From assembly GCA_963714325.1 (NCBI GenBank), contig CAVQOB010000008.1, positions 186,001 through 250,000 on the forward strand: a stretch of DNA of 64,000 bases, written 5' to 3'. The notes under the pieces were generated by a model, which was not told where the DNA came from, did no database searches, and saw only the letters and a program-made list of their open reading frames with translations. Below, piece by piece: positions 7,830 to 17,100 of the stretch. The translations under genes were made by a program, and so were the position numbers. How positions within the stretch are numbered: the stretch's first letter is position 1; every line of letters starts with the position of its first letter. The stretch comes from CAVQOB01 sp963714325. Its GTDB lineage: Bacteria > Pseudomonadota > Alphaproteobacteria > Rhizobiales > Hyphomicrobiaceae.

Positions 7830-9051
7830 ACAACAACCCCGGCGCGTCGCCCGCCTTGGCAGCGACGGCGACGGTATTATTGACGGCCCGCAAGGGCCGG
7901 AATACGTACCATTTGCATTGCCGGGTGAAACCGTCGTGCGCGACGCGTCAGGCATGCTGTCACGTATCGGACCGCCGAGCCCGGATCGCGTCGATCCGGT
8001 CTGTCGCCACTTCGAACGCTGCGGCGGCTGTGTTGCCCAGCACATGTCCGATAGCGTCTATCGCACATGGAAGAACGACTTGGTGGTAACCGCCTTCCGT
8101 CAGCGCGACATCGATGCGACGGTTGATCCGCTCGTCTCGGTTCCCGGCAGATCGCGCCGCCGGGCCGTTCTGACAGCTCACTCCGGCATCGGCACCCTCG
8201 AGATCGGCTTCCACGCCCGCAAATCCCACGATCTGGTTGCCCTCCAGGAGTGCCCTGTGCTGGTACCGGAAATTGCCGGTGCAATCGAGAACCTCAAGGC
8301 ACTTGTAAGGGCGCTGCCGCGTCGCGCCGAAGACGTCCGAGTGCATGTTGCAGCCCTTGCGGGAGGCCTCGACGTTGCTATGGTCGGTGGCAAGGGCAAA
8401 CTTGACGCCGCCGAACGCGCGCGGCTTGCCGATCGGGCAACCGCCTATGGCGTCGCCCGTTTGACGCTCGACGATGACGTGATCGTCACGCATGCCAATC
8501 CGACGCTGGAGACGATAGCGGGTGACATCGTGCCGCCCCCCGGCGCGTTCTTCCAGGCCGTCGGCGAAGCCGAAAAAGTCATGACGGAACGGATCGTCGC
8601 TGCGGCCGCCAGATCGAAACGCATCGTCGATCTATTTTCAGGGCTCGGCACGTTTACATTGGCGCTGGCCCGCATCGGCAAGGTGTTGGCCGTCGACAGT
8701 GACAAGACCTTGCTGGCCGCCCTGACACACGCTTCGCGGCAAACCCAAGGCCTGAAGCCAATCGAAACCAAACTGCGCGATCTCTTCCGCGAACCGTTGT
8801 CGGTGAAGGAGCTGGAGAGTTTTGACTGCGCAATCTTCGATCCGCCGCGTGCTGGCGCTGCCGCCCAGGCGGCCATGCTCGCCAAGTCTAAAATCAAGAC
8901 TGTCATCGCTGTCTCCTGCAATCCAGCGACGCTCGCGCGCGATGCGAAAACCCTGATCGACGGTGGTTATCTGATGGACCGCGTCGCGCCCATCGATCAG
9001 TTTCTGTACACCGCCCACGTCGAGGCGATTGTTGTATTCCGTCGAAAATAG
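7822..9051 (+). CDS. class I SAM-dependent RNA methyltransferase, RlmD/RumA type
   Basis: 23S rRNA or tRNA m5U methyltransferase of the TrmA/RlmC/RlmD family, 409 residues from ATG 7822. A TRAM-like beta domain (residues 5-55) precedes a [4Fe-4S] cluster motif, C61-x5-C67-x2-C70 plus C143 in LQECPVL. The C-terminal methyltransferase has IVDLFSGLGTFTLALARIG, the IFDPPRAGA motif and the catalytic cysteine region VSCNPATLARDA. The ATG overlaps the end of tlyA by 8 bp. Whether it modifies rRNA or tRNA cannot be decided from sequence. Confidence 0.92.
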   Translation: MTEQQPRRVARLGSDGDGIIDGPQGPEYVPFALPGETVVRDASGMLSRIGPPSPDRVDPVCRHFERCGGCVAQHMSDSVYRTWKNDLVVTAFRQRDIDATVDPLVSVPGRSRRRAVLTAHSGIGTLEIGFHARKSHDLVALQECPVLVPEIAGAIENLKALVRALPRRAEDVRVHVAALAGGLDVAMVGGKGKLDAAERARLADRATAYGVARLTLDDDVIVTHANPTLETIAGDIVPPPGAFFQAVGEAEKVMTERIVAAAARSKRIVDLFSGLGTFTLALARIGKVLAVDSDKTLLAALTHASRQTQGLKPIETKLRDLFREPLSVKELESFDCAIFDPPRAGAAAQAAMLAKSKIKTVIAVSCNPATLARDAKTLIDGGYLMDRVAPIDQFLYTAHVEAIVVFRRK

Positions 9052-9077
9052 GCAGCATCAAGCGCCAATATCTTGCA

Positions 9078-10421
9078 GTGGAGCAATCTCAAGTGCACGA
9101 GACCTATGATCTGATACTCAGAGGCGGAACCGTCGTAAACCACGACGGCGAAGGTGTGCGCGACGTCGGCATCCGCGCGGGCCGCATCACGGCGATTGGC
9201 CAACTTGCATTGGCGAAGACGGTCGAGACGCTCGACCTCAAGGGCCTGCACATCCTCCCCGGCGTCATCGACAGCCAGGTTCACTTCCGCGAACCCGGTC
9301 TTGAGCAGAAAGAAGATCTTGAATCTGGCAGCCGCGCCGCCGTCATGGGTGGTGTCACTGCCGTCTTCGAAATGCCGAACACCAAACCCTTGACTATTTC
9401 CGCCGTCACCCTCGCCGACAAGGTCAAACGTGCCCGCCACCGCATGTTTTGCGATTTCGCGTTCTACGTCGGTGGTACTCGCGAAACAGTAGCCGATATT
9501 CCAGCCCTGGAAAAACTCGAGGGTTCGGCCGGCATCAAAGTATTTATGGGTGCTTCGACCGGCGACCTGCTGGTTGAAGATGAGCCGAGCCTCGCCGCCA
9601 TCATCCAGCGCATCTCCCGCCGCGCCGCATTCCACGCCGAGGACGAGGCGCGACTGCGTGAGCGCGCCGGTCTGCGCCGCCATGGCGACGCCTCATCGCA
9701 TCCCCTATGGCGCGACGAGACTGCGGCGATGATCGCCACCACGCGGCTGGTTCGACTGGCCGAGCACTACAAGAAGCGCGTCCACGTGCTGCATATCTCG
9801 ACCTTGGACGAAATCGTCTATCTCCGTGATCACAAGGCCTGGGCGACGTGCGAAGTCACTCCGCATCATCTGACGTTGACCGCGCCTGAGTGTTACGAAC
9901 GTCTCGGCACCTACGTTCAGATGAACCCGCCGGTCCGTGATGCACGCCATCAGGCCGGTATCTGGGCGGGTATCGCCGATGGCACGGTCGACGTCCTCGG
10001 CTCTGACCATGCTCCCCATACACGCGCGGAAAAGGATCACCCCTATCCAGAGAGCCACTCCGGAATGACCGGCGTGCAGACACTGGTCCCAATCATGCTC
10101 GATCACGTCAATGCCGGCCGCTTAAGTCTCGCCCGCTTTGTCGATCTGACCAGCCATGGGCCCGGTCGCATCTTCGGGCTCAGCGCCAAAGGGCGTCTGG
10201 CCGTTGGCTACGATGCCGATCTCACCATCGTCGACCTCAAGCGCACTGAGACGATCAGGAACAGTTGGATCCAATCCCGCTGCGGCTGGACGCCCTACGA
10301 TGAAACCAAGGTCAAGGGTTGGCCGGTCGGCACCATCGTACGCGGTCAGCGCGCCATGTGGGACGGCCGCATCGCCGCGACAGCCTCGGGCGAACCCGTC
10401 CGATTTCTTGATGCGGGCTAA
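9078..10421 (+). CDS. dihydroorotase-like amidohydrolase
   Basis: Amidohydrolase-superfamily protein of the class I dihydroorotase group, 447 residues, by homology acting on dihydroorotate/carbamoyl-aspartate in pyrimidine synthesis. Visible are VIDSQVHFREPGLEQKEDLE, the carboxylated-lysine candidate in SAGIKVFMGAS, HAEDEARL, VHVLHISTLDEI, EVTPHHL and the SDHAPHT aspartate motif. The first histidine of the usual D-x-H-x-H is glutamine here (Q67), so metal binding may differ. GTG 9078 is used; GTG 9093 is an alternative. It follows the methyltransferase gene by 26 bp. Confidence 0.85.
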   Translation: MEQSQVHETYDLILRGGTVVNHDGEGVRDVGIRAGRITAIGQLALAKTVETLDLKGLHILPGVIDSQVHFREPGLEQKEDLESGSRAAVMGGVTAVFEMPNTKPLTISAVTLADKVKRARHRMFCDFAFYVGGTRETVADIPALEKLEGSAGIKVFMGASTGDLLVEDEPSLAAIIQRISRRAAFHAEDEARLRERAGLRRHGDASSHPLWRDETAAMIATTRLVRLAEHYKKRVHVLHISTLDEIVYLRDHKAWATCEVTPHHLTLTAPECYERLGTYVQMNPPVRDARHQAGIWAGIADGTVDVLGSDHAPHTRAEKDHPYPESHSGMTGVQTLVPIMLDHVNAGRLSLARFVDLTSHGPGRIFGLSAKGRLAVGYDADLTIVDLKRTETIRNSWIQSRCGWTPYDETKVKGWPVGTIVRGQRAMWDGRIAATASGEPVRFLDAG

Positions 10422-10486
10422 AGGACGTGTTGCCGTTGCCATAGTTGTCGGGCAATGTCTAATCATCAGTGACCGGACCGCTCGTC

Positions 10487-11509
10487 ATGCGTCTGCCGAA
10501 TGCGACAGCAGCCGTCTGTGCAGGCCTCGCGACCATGCTCGTCGCCAACGGCGCGCGCGCGTCCACGCCGAGCAATGATTGCCGATTGGAGCTGGGCCCA
10601 AGCCGGTCCGTCGCGCGGATCGTCGACAGTGAAACCCTGTTGCTCGACGACGGCAGGGAAGTCCGCTTGATCGGCGCCCTCGGACCGCGCGCCTTAGACG
10701 TCGGGGCCGAGCCGGGAGCCTGGCCACCGGAAGAAGCCGCGAAAGTAGTGTTGACGCAACTGGTCCTGTCGCAAAGCATAACGCTGGCATTCGGCGGTGA
10801 GCAAACCGATCGCTACGGCCGCTGGCTTGCCCATGTTTTCGTCGGTGAAGGCGACGCGCAGCGCTGGGTTCAAGGCCTGATGCTGCAGTCCGGCCACGCC
10901 CGCAGCTATGCCATCTCCGGCAATCGCGCCTGTCAAAGCGAACTGCTGGCCCACGAAAAAATTGCACGCGATGCAGGGCTCGGCCTCTGGACACATGCAG
11001 CCTACCAGTCCCGTAAACCCTGGCCGGCCCGCGAGTTATCCAATTTTGCGTCTACATTCCAGATCGTCGAAGGCCGCGTGACCCGTGTCACGCAGGGCCG
11101 CGACTTCATTTATCTGAACTTCGGCCGTGAGGGACGTTGGGACTTCAGTGTCGCAATCCGTCGCTCAGACCGCGAAACCATCGGTCATTTCGGCGGTGAT
11201 GCCAAACACCTGCAAGGCCGCCGCGTGGAAGTACGCGGCTGGATCGAGCAACGCAGCGGCCCATTGCTCGACATCTCGATCGCCGGTCAGATCGTCGCCC
11301 GCGATAGCCCAACAGAAACAATGGCATCGGACCAGTCCGAAACACTTGCCGAGCCCCGCGTGCGCCGCTCGCGGCCACGGACTATGGCGACGCCAGTGCC
11401 AATGCTTGAATCCACCCCTGCACTGCCGGAGCCTGTGCGGCCGAGCCAGCCTGCGAGCCCCACCAACGAAGGACGCCCGGCTCCGCAGGGAACCGGGCGT
11501 TCGGATTAG
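10487..11509 (+). CDS. secreted thermonuclease-like (SNase/OB-fold) protein
   Basis: Exported protein of 340 residues from ATG 10487, giving a proper signal peptide (LPNATAAVCAGLATMLVANG then ARAS); the frame can be extended to 10469. The SNase-like fold is seen in ARIVDSETLLLDDGREVRLI, DRYGRWLAHVFVGEG, QRWVQGLMLQSGHARSY and ARDAGLGLWTHAAYQ. A second OB-like segment follows (VTRVTQGRDFIYLNFGREG). The last ~70 residues are Pro/Arg-rich and probably disordered. It may be a nuclease or only a binding fold. It is convergent with carD, 18 bp away. Confidence 0.82.
   Translation: MRLPNATAAVCAGLATMLVANGARASTPSNDCRLELGPSRSVARIVDSETLLLDDGREVRLIGALGPRALDVGAEPGAWPPEEAAKVVLTQLVLSQSITLAFGGEQTDRYGRWLAHVFVGEGDAQRWVQGLMLQSGHARSYAISGNRACQSELLAHEKIARDAGLGLWTHAAYQSRKPWPARELSNFASTFQIVEGRVTRVTQGRDFIYLNFGREGRWDFSVAIRRSDRETIGHFGGDAKHLQGRRVEVRGWIEQRSGPLLDISIAGQIVARDSPTETMASDQSETLAEPRVRRSRPRTMATPVPMLESTPALPEPVRPSQPASPTNEGRPAPQGTGRSD
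11473..11500. terminator. possible bidirectional terminator hairpin
   Basis: ACGCCCGG (11473-11480) pairs perfectly with CCGGGCGT (11493-11500) across a 12-nt loop. It lies inside the last codons of the SNase-like gene and just beyond the carD stop. There is no long T-run on either strand, so this is a weak call. Confidence 0.4.
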
Positions 11510-11527
11510 GACGACAGCGCGCTCGAC

Positions 11528-12685
11528 TTAAGCGGCCTTGATTTCGCTGGCGGCCGCCTCTTCGGCTGCAACGCGACGGCCCTTTGCGCTCTTCGACAGC
11601 ACCTCGGTGATCCGCTGCACGGCACCGCGATCATCCAACCTTTCGACCGCCGCGATTTCCCGCGCCATACGATCGAGCGCCGCCTCATAGAGCTGCCGCT
11701 CGGAGTAGGACTGTTCCGGCTGGTTTTCGGCACGGAACAAATCGCGCACCACTTCTGCGATCGACACAAGGTCGCCCGAGTTGATCTTCGTCTCAAACTC
11801 CTGCGCGCGGCGGCTCCACATGGTGCGCTTGATGCGGGCGCGGCCCTTGAGCGTTTCCATCGCGCGACGGACGATACCGTCATCGGCAAGCTTGCGCATC
11901 CCGACGCTGATCGATTTGCCCGTCGGCACCCGCAACGTCATCTTGTCCTTTTCGAACTGGATGACGAATAGTTCGAGTGCCATGCCGGCAATCTCTTGCT
12001 CTTCAATCGCCACGATGCGGCCGACGCCATGCGCTGGATAGACGATCCATTCCGTCGTTTTGAAGCCATGACGCTGGCTGACCGGCTTCTTGGCCGCAGC
12101 GGCCGCAATCGACTGATGGGCCTCAGCCGCCTTCTGAGCGAGATCCTTCGGCGACGCCGGCGCAGTGATCTTGGAGCCTGCAGGCTTTGCAACAGCCGCA
12201 GGCATTGCTCGGGCAGCCGGAGCGGGCGCTTGGCTCTGTGCGGCGCGAGCAGCGACGATCGCCGCCGCCGTTACAGCGTGGCGCGCGGGCTGGCTGGCAA
12301 TGGACGCCTTGACCGAAGCACCGGCAACAGTCTTCGCCACTGGCGCCTTGCCAGCAACCGGCTTGGCTGGCGCGGCAGCAGCCTTCATCGGCGCCGTCGC
12401 AAGCTTTGCGGGCGCCTTCAGGTCCACCTTAGCCGTCGCCGCCTTGGCCATCGGCTTCGCGATCGACGTCGCGGCGAACGGCTTCTTTGCGGGTTCCGGT
12501 TTCACGGTTTGCGCTTTCTTCGTTGCCGCTTGCGGAGCTTGCACTTTCGGGCTCAATGTCTTAACAGCCTTCACCGGAGGTTTGGCGACCTGCGCCTTGC
12601 CGGCGACCGGCTTTGGGACCAAGCGCTTGGCGGCAACCGCCTTGGTTGCTGCTGCCTTGACCGGTGTTTTCTTATTTTGACCCAT
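11528..12685 (-). CDS. carD: CarD family transcriptional regulator with Ala/Lys/Pro-rich N-terminal tail
   Basis: CarD/CdnL-type RNA polymerase-binding regulator, which stabilises open promoter complexes in characterised members. From ATG 12685 it has 385 residues. Residues 1-200 are low-complexity Ala/Lys/Pro with repeated AKP, PVK and AAK units, like a histone H1 C-terminal tail. Residues 210-365 are the CarD module: TEWIVYPAHGVGRIVAIEEQ (Tudor-like RNAP-interaction domain), MTLRVPTGKSISVGMRKL, and a helical DNA-binding region with RTMWSRRAQEFETKINSGDL. The frame runs upstream to 12829, but that extension is not tail-like. Most homologues have a CarD module of about 160-200 residues, so the tail is the notable part. 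Confidence 0.9.
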   Translation of the reverse strand: MGQNKKTPVKAAATKAVAAKRLVPKPVAGKAQVAKPPVKAVKTLSPKVQAPQAATKKAQTVKPEPAKKPFAATSIAKPMAKAATAKVDLKAPAKLATAPMKAAAAPAKPVAGKAPVAKTVAGASVKASIASQPARHAVTAAAIVAARAAQSQAPAPAARAMPAAVAKPAGSKITAPASPKDLAQKAAEAHQSIAAAAAKKPVSQRHGFKTTEWIVYPAHGVGRIVAIEEQEIAGMALELFVIQFEKDKMTLRVPTGKSISVGMRKLADDGIVRRAMETLKGRARIKRTMWSRRAQEFETKINSGDLVSIAEVVRDLFRAENQPEQSYSERQLYEAALDRMAREIAAVERLDDRGAVQRITEVLSKSAKGRRVAAEEAAASEIKAA

Positions 12686-13199
12686 AGTACTCGTCTCACT
12701 CCAACAAAGTGGCCTGCGCAAAAAACCGAGGCACAACCTCGGTCGCGAAACCGGTGGACGCCGGAAGCGCACGCAAGCATGTTCACCGCCAGCAATGCCG
12801 CTGCCGGTGCAAGCTAGTTTCAGATTCACGGAGATCGGTTTGACCGACCAGTCCGCCCCGCCTGTTTTTTGTTTTGCAGTCTCTTGTTACTGTGGCTAAG
12901 CAGTTCAAAACCGCGCGCATTCAACCTGAGGTTGCCTTTCTGGGTCAAGCCTCTACCGACACGCAGGGAATTCCGCTTCATATGCGGTTATGTTCCAATT
13001 TTGTTCACGCTAATGCCACGACAGAAACGACCATAACACATCATTCACGCTTTTTGAAGCGGGTATGAGGGTGAGACCATATCGCTACAGTGCAAGATGT
13101 TTAAGCTGGAAAAGCAATTGTGCATGCTGAGTCATACAACACATCTCAAATTGAGACGGTCGGACGAGCACAAATTGTAATTCTCAATATTGACGAAGT
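12686..13199. other. gene-free region between fdxA and carD
   Basis: 514 bases that are AT-richer than their surroundings. As carD and fdxA are both on the minus strand, this holds the fdxA 3' end and the carD promoter and leader. A small open frame at 12874-13068 has no start signal or recognisable protein. A small CTCAAATTGAG palindrome near 13144 is visible, but I see no strong terminator. Confidence 0.6.
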
Positions 13200-13538
13200 T
13201 TAACCGCCATCACCTGGCTCAGAGCTAAAGTATTTCTTATATTTATCTTTCTCGTCTCTGAATTTATCGGCATCAGCAGGTGCCGCCTTCTTCGAAGCTA
13301 TATTGGGCCATTTGTCTGCGAAGTCTCTATTGACTTCGAGCCACTTCTCAATTCCAGGCTCCGTATCTGGTTTGATCGCATCGACGGGGCATTCTGGCTC
13401 GCAGACACCGCAATCTATACATTCGTCAGGATGAATAACGAGCATATTCTCGCCTTCATAGAAGCAGTCAACCGGGCAGACTTCGACGCAGTCCGTGAAC
13501 TTGCACTTGATGCAGTTCTCATTGACGATGTAGGTCAT
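13200..13538 (-). CDS. fdxA: 7Fe ferredoxin FdxA
   Basis: Low-potential electron carrier with one [3Fe-4S] and one [4Fe-4S] cluster, cytoplasmic, 112 residues. The cysteine pattern is complete: C9, C17 and C50 fit the 3Fe cluster and C21, C40, C43 and C46 the 4Fe cluster, within NENCIKCKFTDCVEVCPVDC and PDECIDCGVCEPECPVDAI. The C-terminal helix extension (WPNIASKKAAPADADKF) is typical of the rhizobial type. It is codon-biased toward lower G+C than its neighbours. The chain S4 protein, fdxA, carD is a conserved alphaproteobacterial order. Confidence 0.96.
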   Translation of the reverse strand: MTYIVNENCIKCKFTDCVEVCPVDCFYEGENMLVIHPDECIDCGVCEPECPVDAIKPDTEPGIEKWLEVNRDFADKWPNIASKKAAPADADKFRDEKDKYKKYFSSEPGDGG

Positions 13539-13758
13539 AGCCGAAATCCACAGTTGTCGCAGTAACCCGGCGCAGCCCGCGCTTGGATCACGCTGAAGGG
13601 TAGACGAGGCCTTTTAGGGGAAGCCAGCATCGCGGCGCACGTGGGCAGGTTGTCGCAAGTCGCGGCCTACCGCGCAACGTTTTCTTTGCTCAGCCGCCGT
13701 GACGGAGTGGTGGATCGCCACATGTCAGTCGGCGCCCACTTCCGGGCGACCGGCAATA

Positions 13759-14184
13759 TCAGTCGCCTTGTAGCCGGTCCAACCGTCGCCGGTCGCGCTT
13801 GGTCGGTCGCCCGGTCCCAGGGTCGCGGACGGCATTCGGCTCGTTCAAGGGATCGGGCACCTGTTCGCGCGGCGGCGGCGGTGGCGTCAAGTCCTTGAAC
13901 AAGGCCCGCGCGTCACTTGCCGTCCCGCGCTTGGCACCAGGCGCGACAACTTCTAGAATGCGAATGCGGCTACCGACGGAGATTGTCAAAACGTCGCCGG
14001 CCCTGACAGCGTGGCTGGGCTTGTCGGTTTTTGACCGATTGACGCGAACCTTCCCATCGCTGACCAGCGCCGCCGCCAGCGATCGGGTTTTCACGACGCG
14101 CGCAAACCACAGCCACTTGTCCAACCGCTGAGTTTCCGCGGTGGTCCGTGCTTCGCTTGTCGGCGCGTTGTCTAGCGAACTCAT
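13759..14184 (-). CDS. S4 domain RNA-binding protein (HslR-like)
   Basis: 141-residue RNA-binding protein of the Hsp15/HslR type, which binds free 50S subunits carrying nascent chains in E. coli. The S4 domain covers about residues 20-80: RLDKWLWFARVVKTRSLAAA and GKVRVNRSKTDKPSHAVRAG. The C-terminal ~50 residues are Pro- and Arg-rich with PPPPPREQ and RPTKRDRRRLDRL, likely disordered. It begins 5 bp after the helicase stop, so both RNA-related proteins are made from one transcript. Confidence 0.9.
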   Translation of the reverse strand: MSSLDNAPTSEARTTAETQRLDKWLWFARVVKTRSLAAALVSDGKVRVNRSKTDKPSHAVRAGDVLTISVGSRIRILEVVAPGAKRGTASDARALFKDLTPPPPPREQVPDPLNEPNAVRDPGTGRPTKRDRRRLDRLQGD

Positions 14185-14189
14185 TGATG

Positions 14190-17100
14190 TCAGGTCTTGC
14201 TGGTTTTCTCAAGTTGCGCTTTGAGCAATCCCAATGCCGCAAACGGACTGTCGGGATCAGGCCCTGCGGTCTTCGCGGGACTGGCTCTGAATTGCGCCGC
14301 TGGCCGCTCATCGCGATCGCGGCGTTTGCCATCTCGTTGGTCGGGCCGCCGCTGTTCGCGACGACGGTCGCGGTCACCACCGTCCCCGGTTCGCCCATCT
14401 GGCTTCGCGGCTTGGTCCGATCGCCTTGCCGGACGCTCAGCCTTATCAGGCTGTGACTGTCCGTCGCGCCGGCGATGCTGCGGATAGGTCTGCTTGACCG
14501 GATCTGACGATAGGCCATCGGCGTGTGTCGGCCCCTCGGCGTTAACAGGTGCCGGCGCCGGCGAAGCCGCACTGTGCGGCTTGCGCGGACGCTGTCCCCG
14601 CCGCTCCGCGCCACCGTGCGGTTGGCCTGCCTGTTGATGATGCCGGCGGCGCGGCCGCCAGATCTCAATGAAAGTCGGTTCCGGCACATTCATCGCAGTC
14701 TCCGGTGCCACTGCAGCGACCGCGGTCGTCGCATCGGCACCGGCAACCTCAACACGCTCGGCGACTGGACTTGACGCAGTATCCGCAGCGGTAACGTCGA
14801 TTGGTGGCGCCGCTGGAATGCCGTCGGCGCCATCCACGTTGACGTCGATCAACGGTACGCTTGCGTCACCACTTAAGCCGATGATCGCGACCGGGTCAGC
14901 TGCTGCTGTCGGCGCTGCCATCACCACAGCCTTGCGATCGAGCCGGAAGCCAAGCGCACGCAGCACATTGCCGAGTTCATCGGCAGAACAGCCAAGGATC
15001 GACATCATGTCAGGCGTCGCCGTGAACCCGCCGTCGCCGGTTGCACCCTTGGGGATCTTGGCCGCTTCGTCGCCGGGCTTTGCCTTCCACGCAATCAACG
15101 GTCGGATCAGGTCCGCGAGCCGCTCCAGCATATCGACGCGCACAGCACGCGGCCCGCAGAGATGGAACCCGAGCACCCGATAGAACGCTTCCGGCGCAGC
15201 ACTGTTGGCAGGCACCGATGTCAGGCCGGCGCGTGGCGAGTCTGGTCGCGCAGGAGCATCGTCGGCGACCGCCGGTTGATGCAGCGTCCACAGCGCCAGC
15301 GCCAGCTCGACCGATGCCGGCTTCAGCATCGTGGGGAAGAAAATATTGAAGGCACCGAACCGGACACCGTACTTGCGCAGCTGTCCGCGGGCCGCCTGAT
15401 CCAGCGTGCGAATTTCCTCCGCAACCGCCTCCCGGCGCAGCACGCCGACGTTTTCCTTTAAACGGAAAGCAATCCCGCGCGCCAGCCCTGAGACATCCTC
15501 CGCCTTCGACAATTCCACGAGCGGCTTCAAGCGCTCTGCGACAACCTCACCAACCCAGGTATCGAGGCGCACTTGCACCTTTTCCTTGTCGGGCCCCGAC
15601 AGGTGCTCATCGGACATCACAACAACCATCGGCTTCAAGATGTCGTCGCCCTTCTCAAGACGCGCAATCTCTTCGTCACGCCAGAGAATGAGGCCACCGC
15701 GCCCCAATTTGAATGCCTCAGCCTTGGCGGCGACGACGCGGCGCGCCCGCATGATAAGTTCTTTGGCGAGCACGTGTGACGCCGCGTTGCGGGCCGCTTT
15801 GCCATGAATGCCTTCCGCATTCGGATCGGGCGTAAACTGGAACCCTTTCAAGCGCCCGACGAAATGTTTCTCGACTTGCACCGAACCATCGGCAGCGATC
15901 TCGACTGCCATATCGTCCTTGTCACGCATCCCCTTCATCAGCGCGCTGGTGCGGCGATCCACAAACCGCTGCGTCAGGCACTCATGCAACGCGTCAGAAA
16001 GCTTGTCCTCGATCTCTCGTGTGCGACCCTGCCAGTGCGCCGGATCTTTCAGCCAGTCTGCGCGATTGGCAACGAACGTCCAGGTCCGTATGTGCGATAA
16101 TCGATTGGACAGCGTATCGATGTCGCCGTCCGTGCGATCCGCCAGCTCTACTTGCTTGGTGAACCAGTCCTCCGGGATGCGCCCTTCCGGTCCCATCACG
16201 AATTTATAGACGCTACCAACCAATTCAGCGTGATTCTGCGAAGAGATCTTGCGGTAGTCGGGGATCTGGCAGACGTCCCAGAGGCGTGCCACGGCCGCTC
16301 GGGAACTGGCGGCGCTGACGACATCGCTGTCGTTGATGGCCGTTTCCAATGCGATCACGTCATCCGACATGCGCGCGCGCATCAACCGGCCTTCGCGCGG
16401 CGATTGCCGCAAACTGTCGCGCAGTCGGTCGAGCGAACCGAAATCCAACTCGCGTGAGCGCCATTGCAGCATTTTGATCGGATCGAAATTGTGGCTCTCG
16501 AGGCGCTCGACCATGTCAGCGGAAATGCTTTCAATGCCGCCCGTTACGCCGAACGTACCGTCATTCAAATGCCGCCCGGCACGGCCAGCGATCTGCCCGA
16601 GTTCGCCGGCCGTCAGCTCTCTGTGTACCTGCCCATCGAATTTGCGTGTCGCAGCAAAGGCGACATGGTCGACGTCAAGATTGAGTCCCATGCCGATCGC
16701 ATCGGTGGCAACCAGAAAATCCACATCACCAGATTGATAGAGCGCCACCTGGGCATTGCGTGTCCGGGGCGACAGCGCGCCCAGCACGACTGCCGCGCCA
16801 CCGCGCTGGCGACGCATCAACTCGGCAATAGCATAAACGTCATTGGCGGAGAACGAGACAACCGCCGATCGCGTCGGCAGCCGGGTGATCTTTTTTTCGC
16901 CTGCGTAGGACAGTTTTGATAGTCGTGGTCGCGAAATGAAATTCGCGCCCGGGATCAATTCAGCGATACAGTCACGCATCGTGCCCGCGCCGAGGAGCAA
17001 CGTCTCAAGTTTGCCGCGCGCATGCAGTAGCCGGTCCGTGAACACGTGCCCACGTTCCGGATCGGCGGCAAGTTGAATTTCATCGACGGCCAGAAAGTCG

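Noticed and set aside
12874..13068. 64-codon frame between carD and fdxA
   Set aside because: No Shine-Dalgarno site, no recognisable protein, and lies in the leader region of carD.
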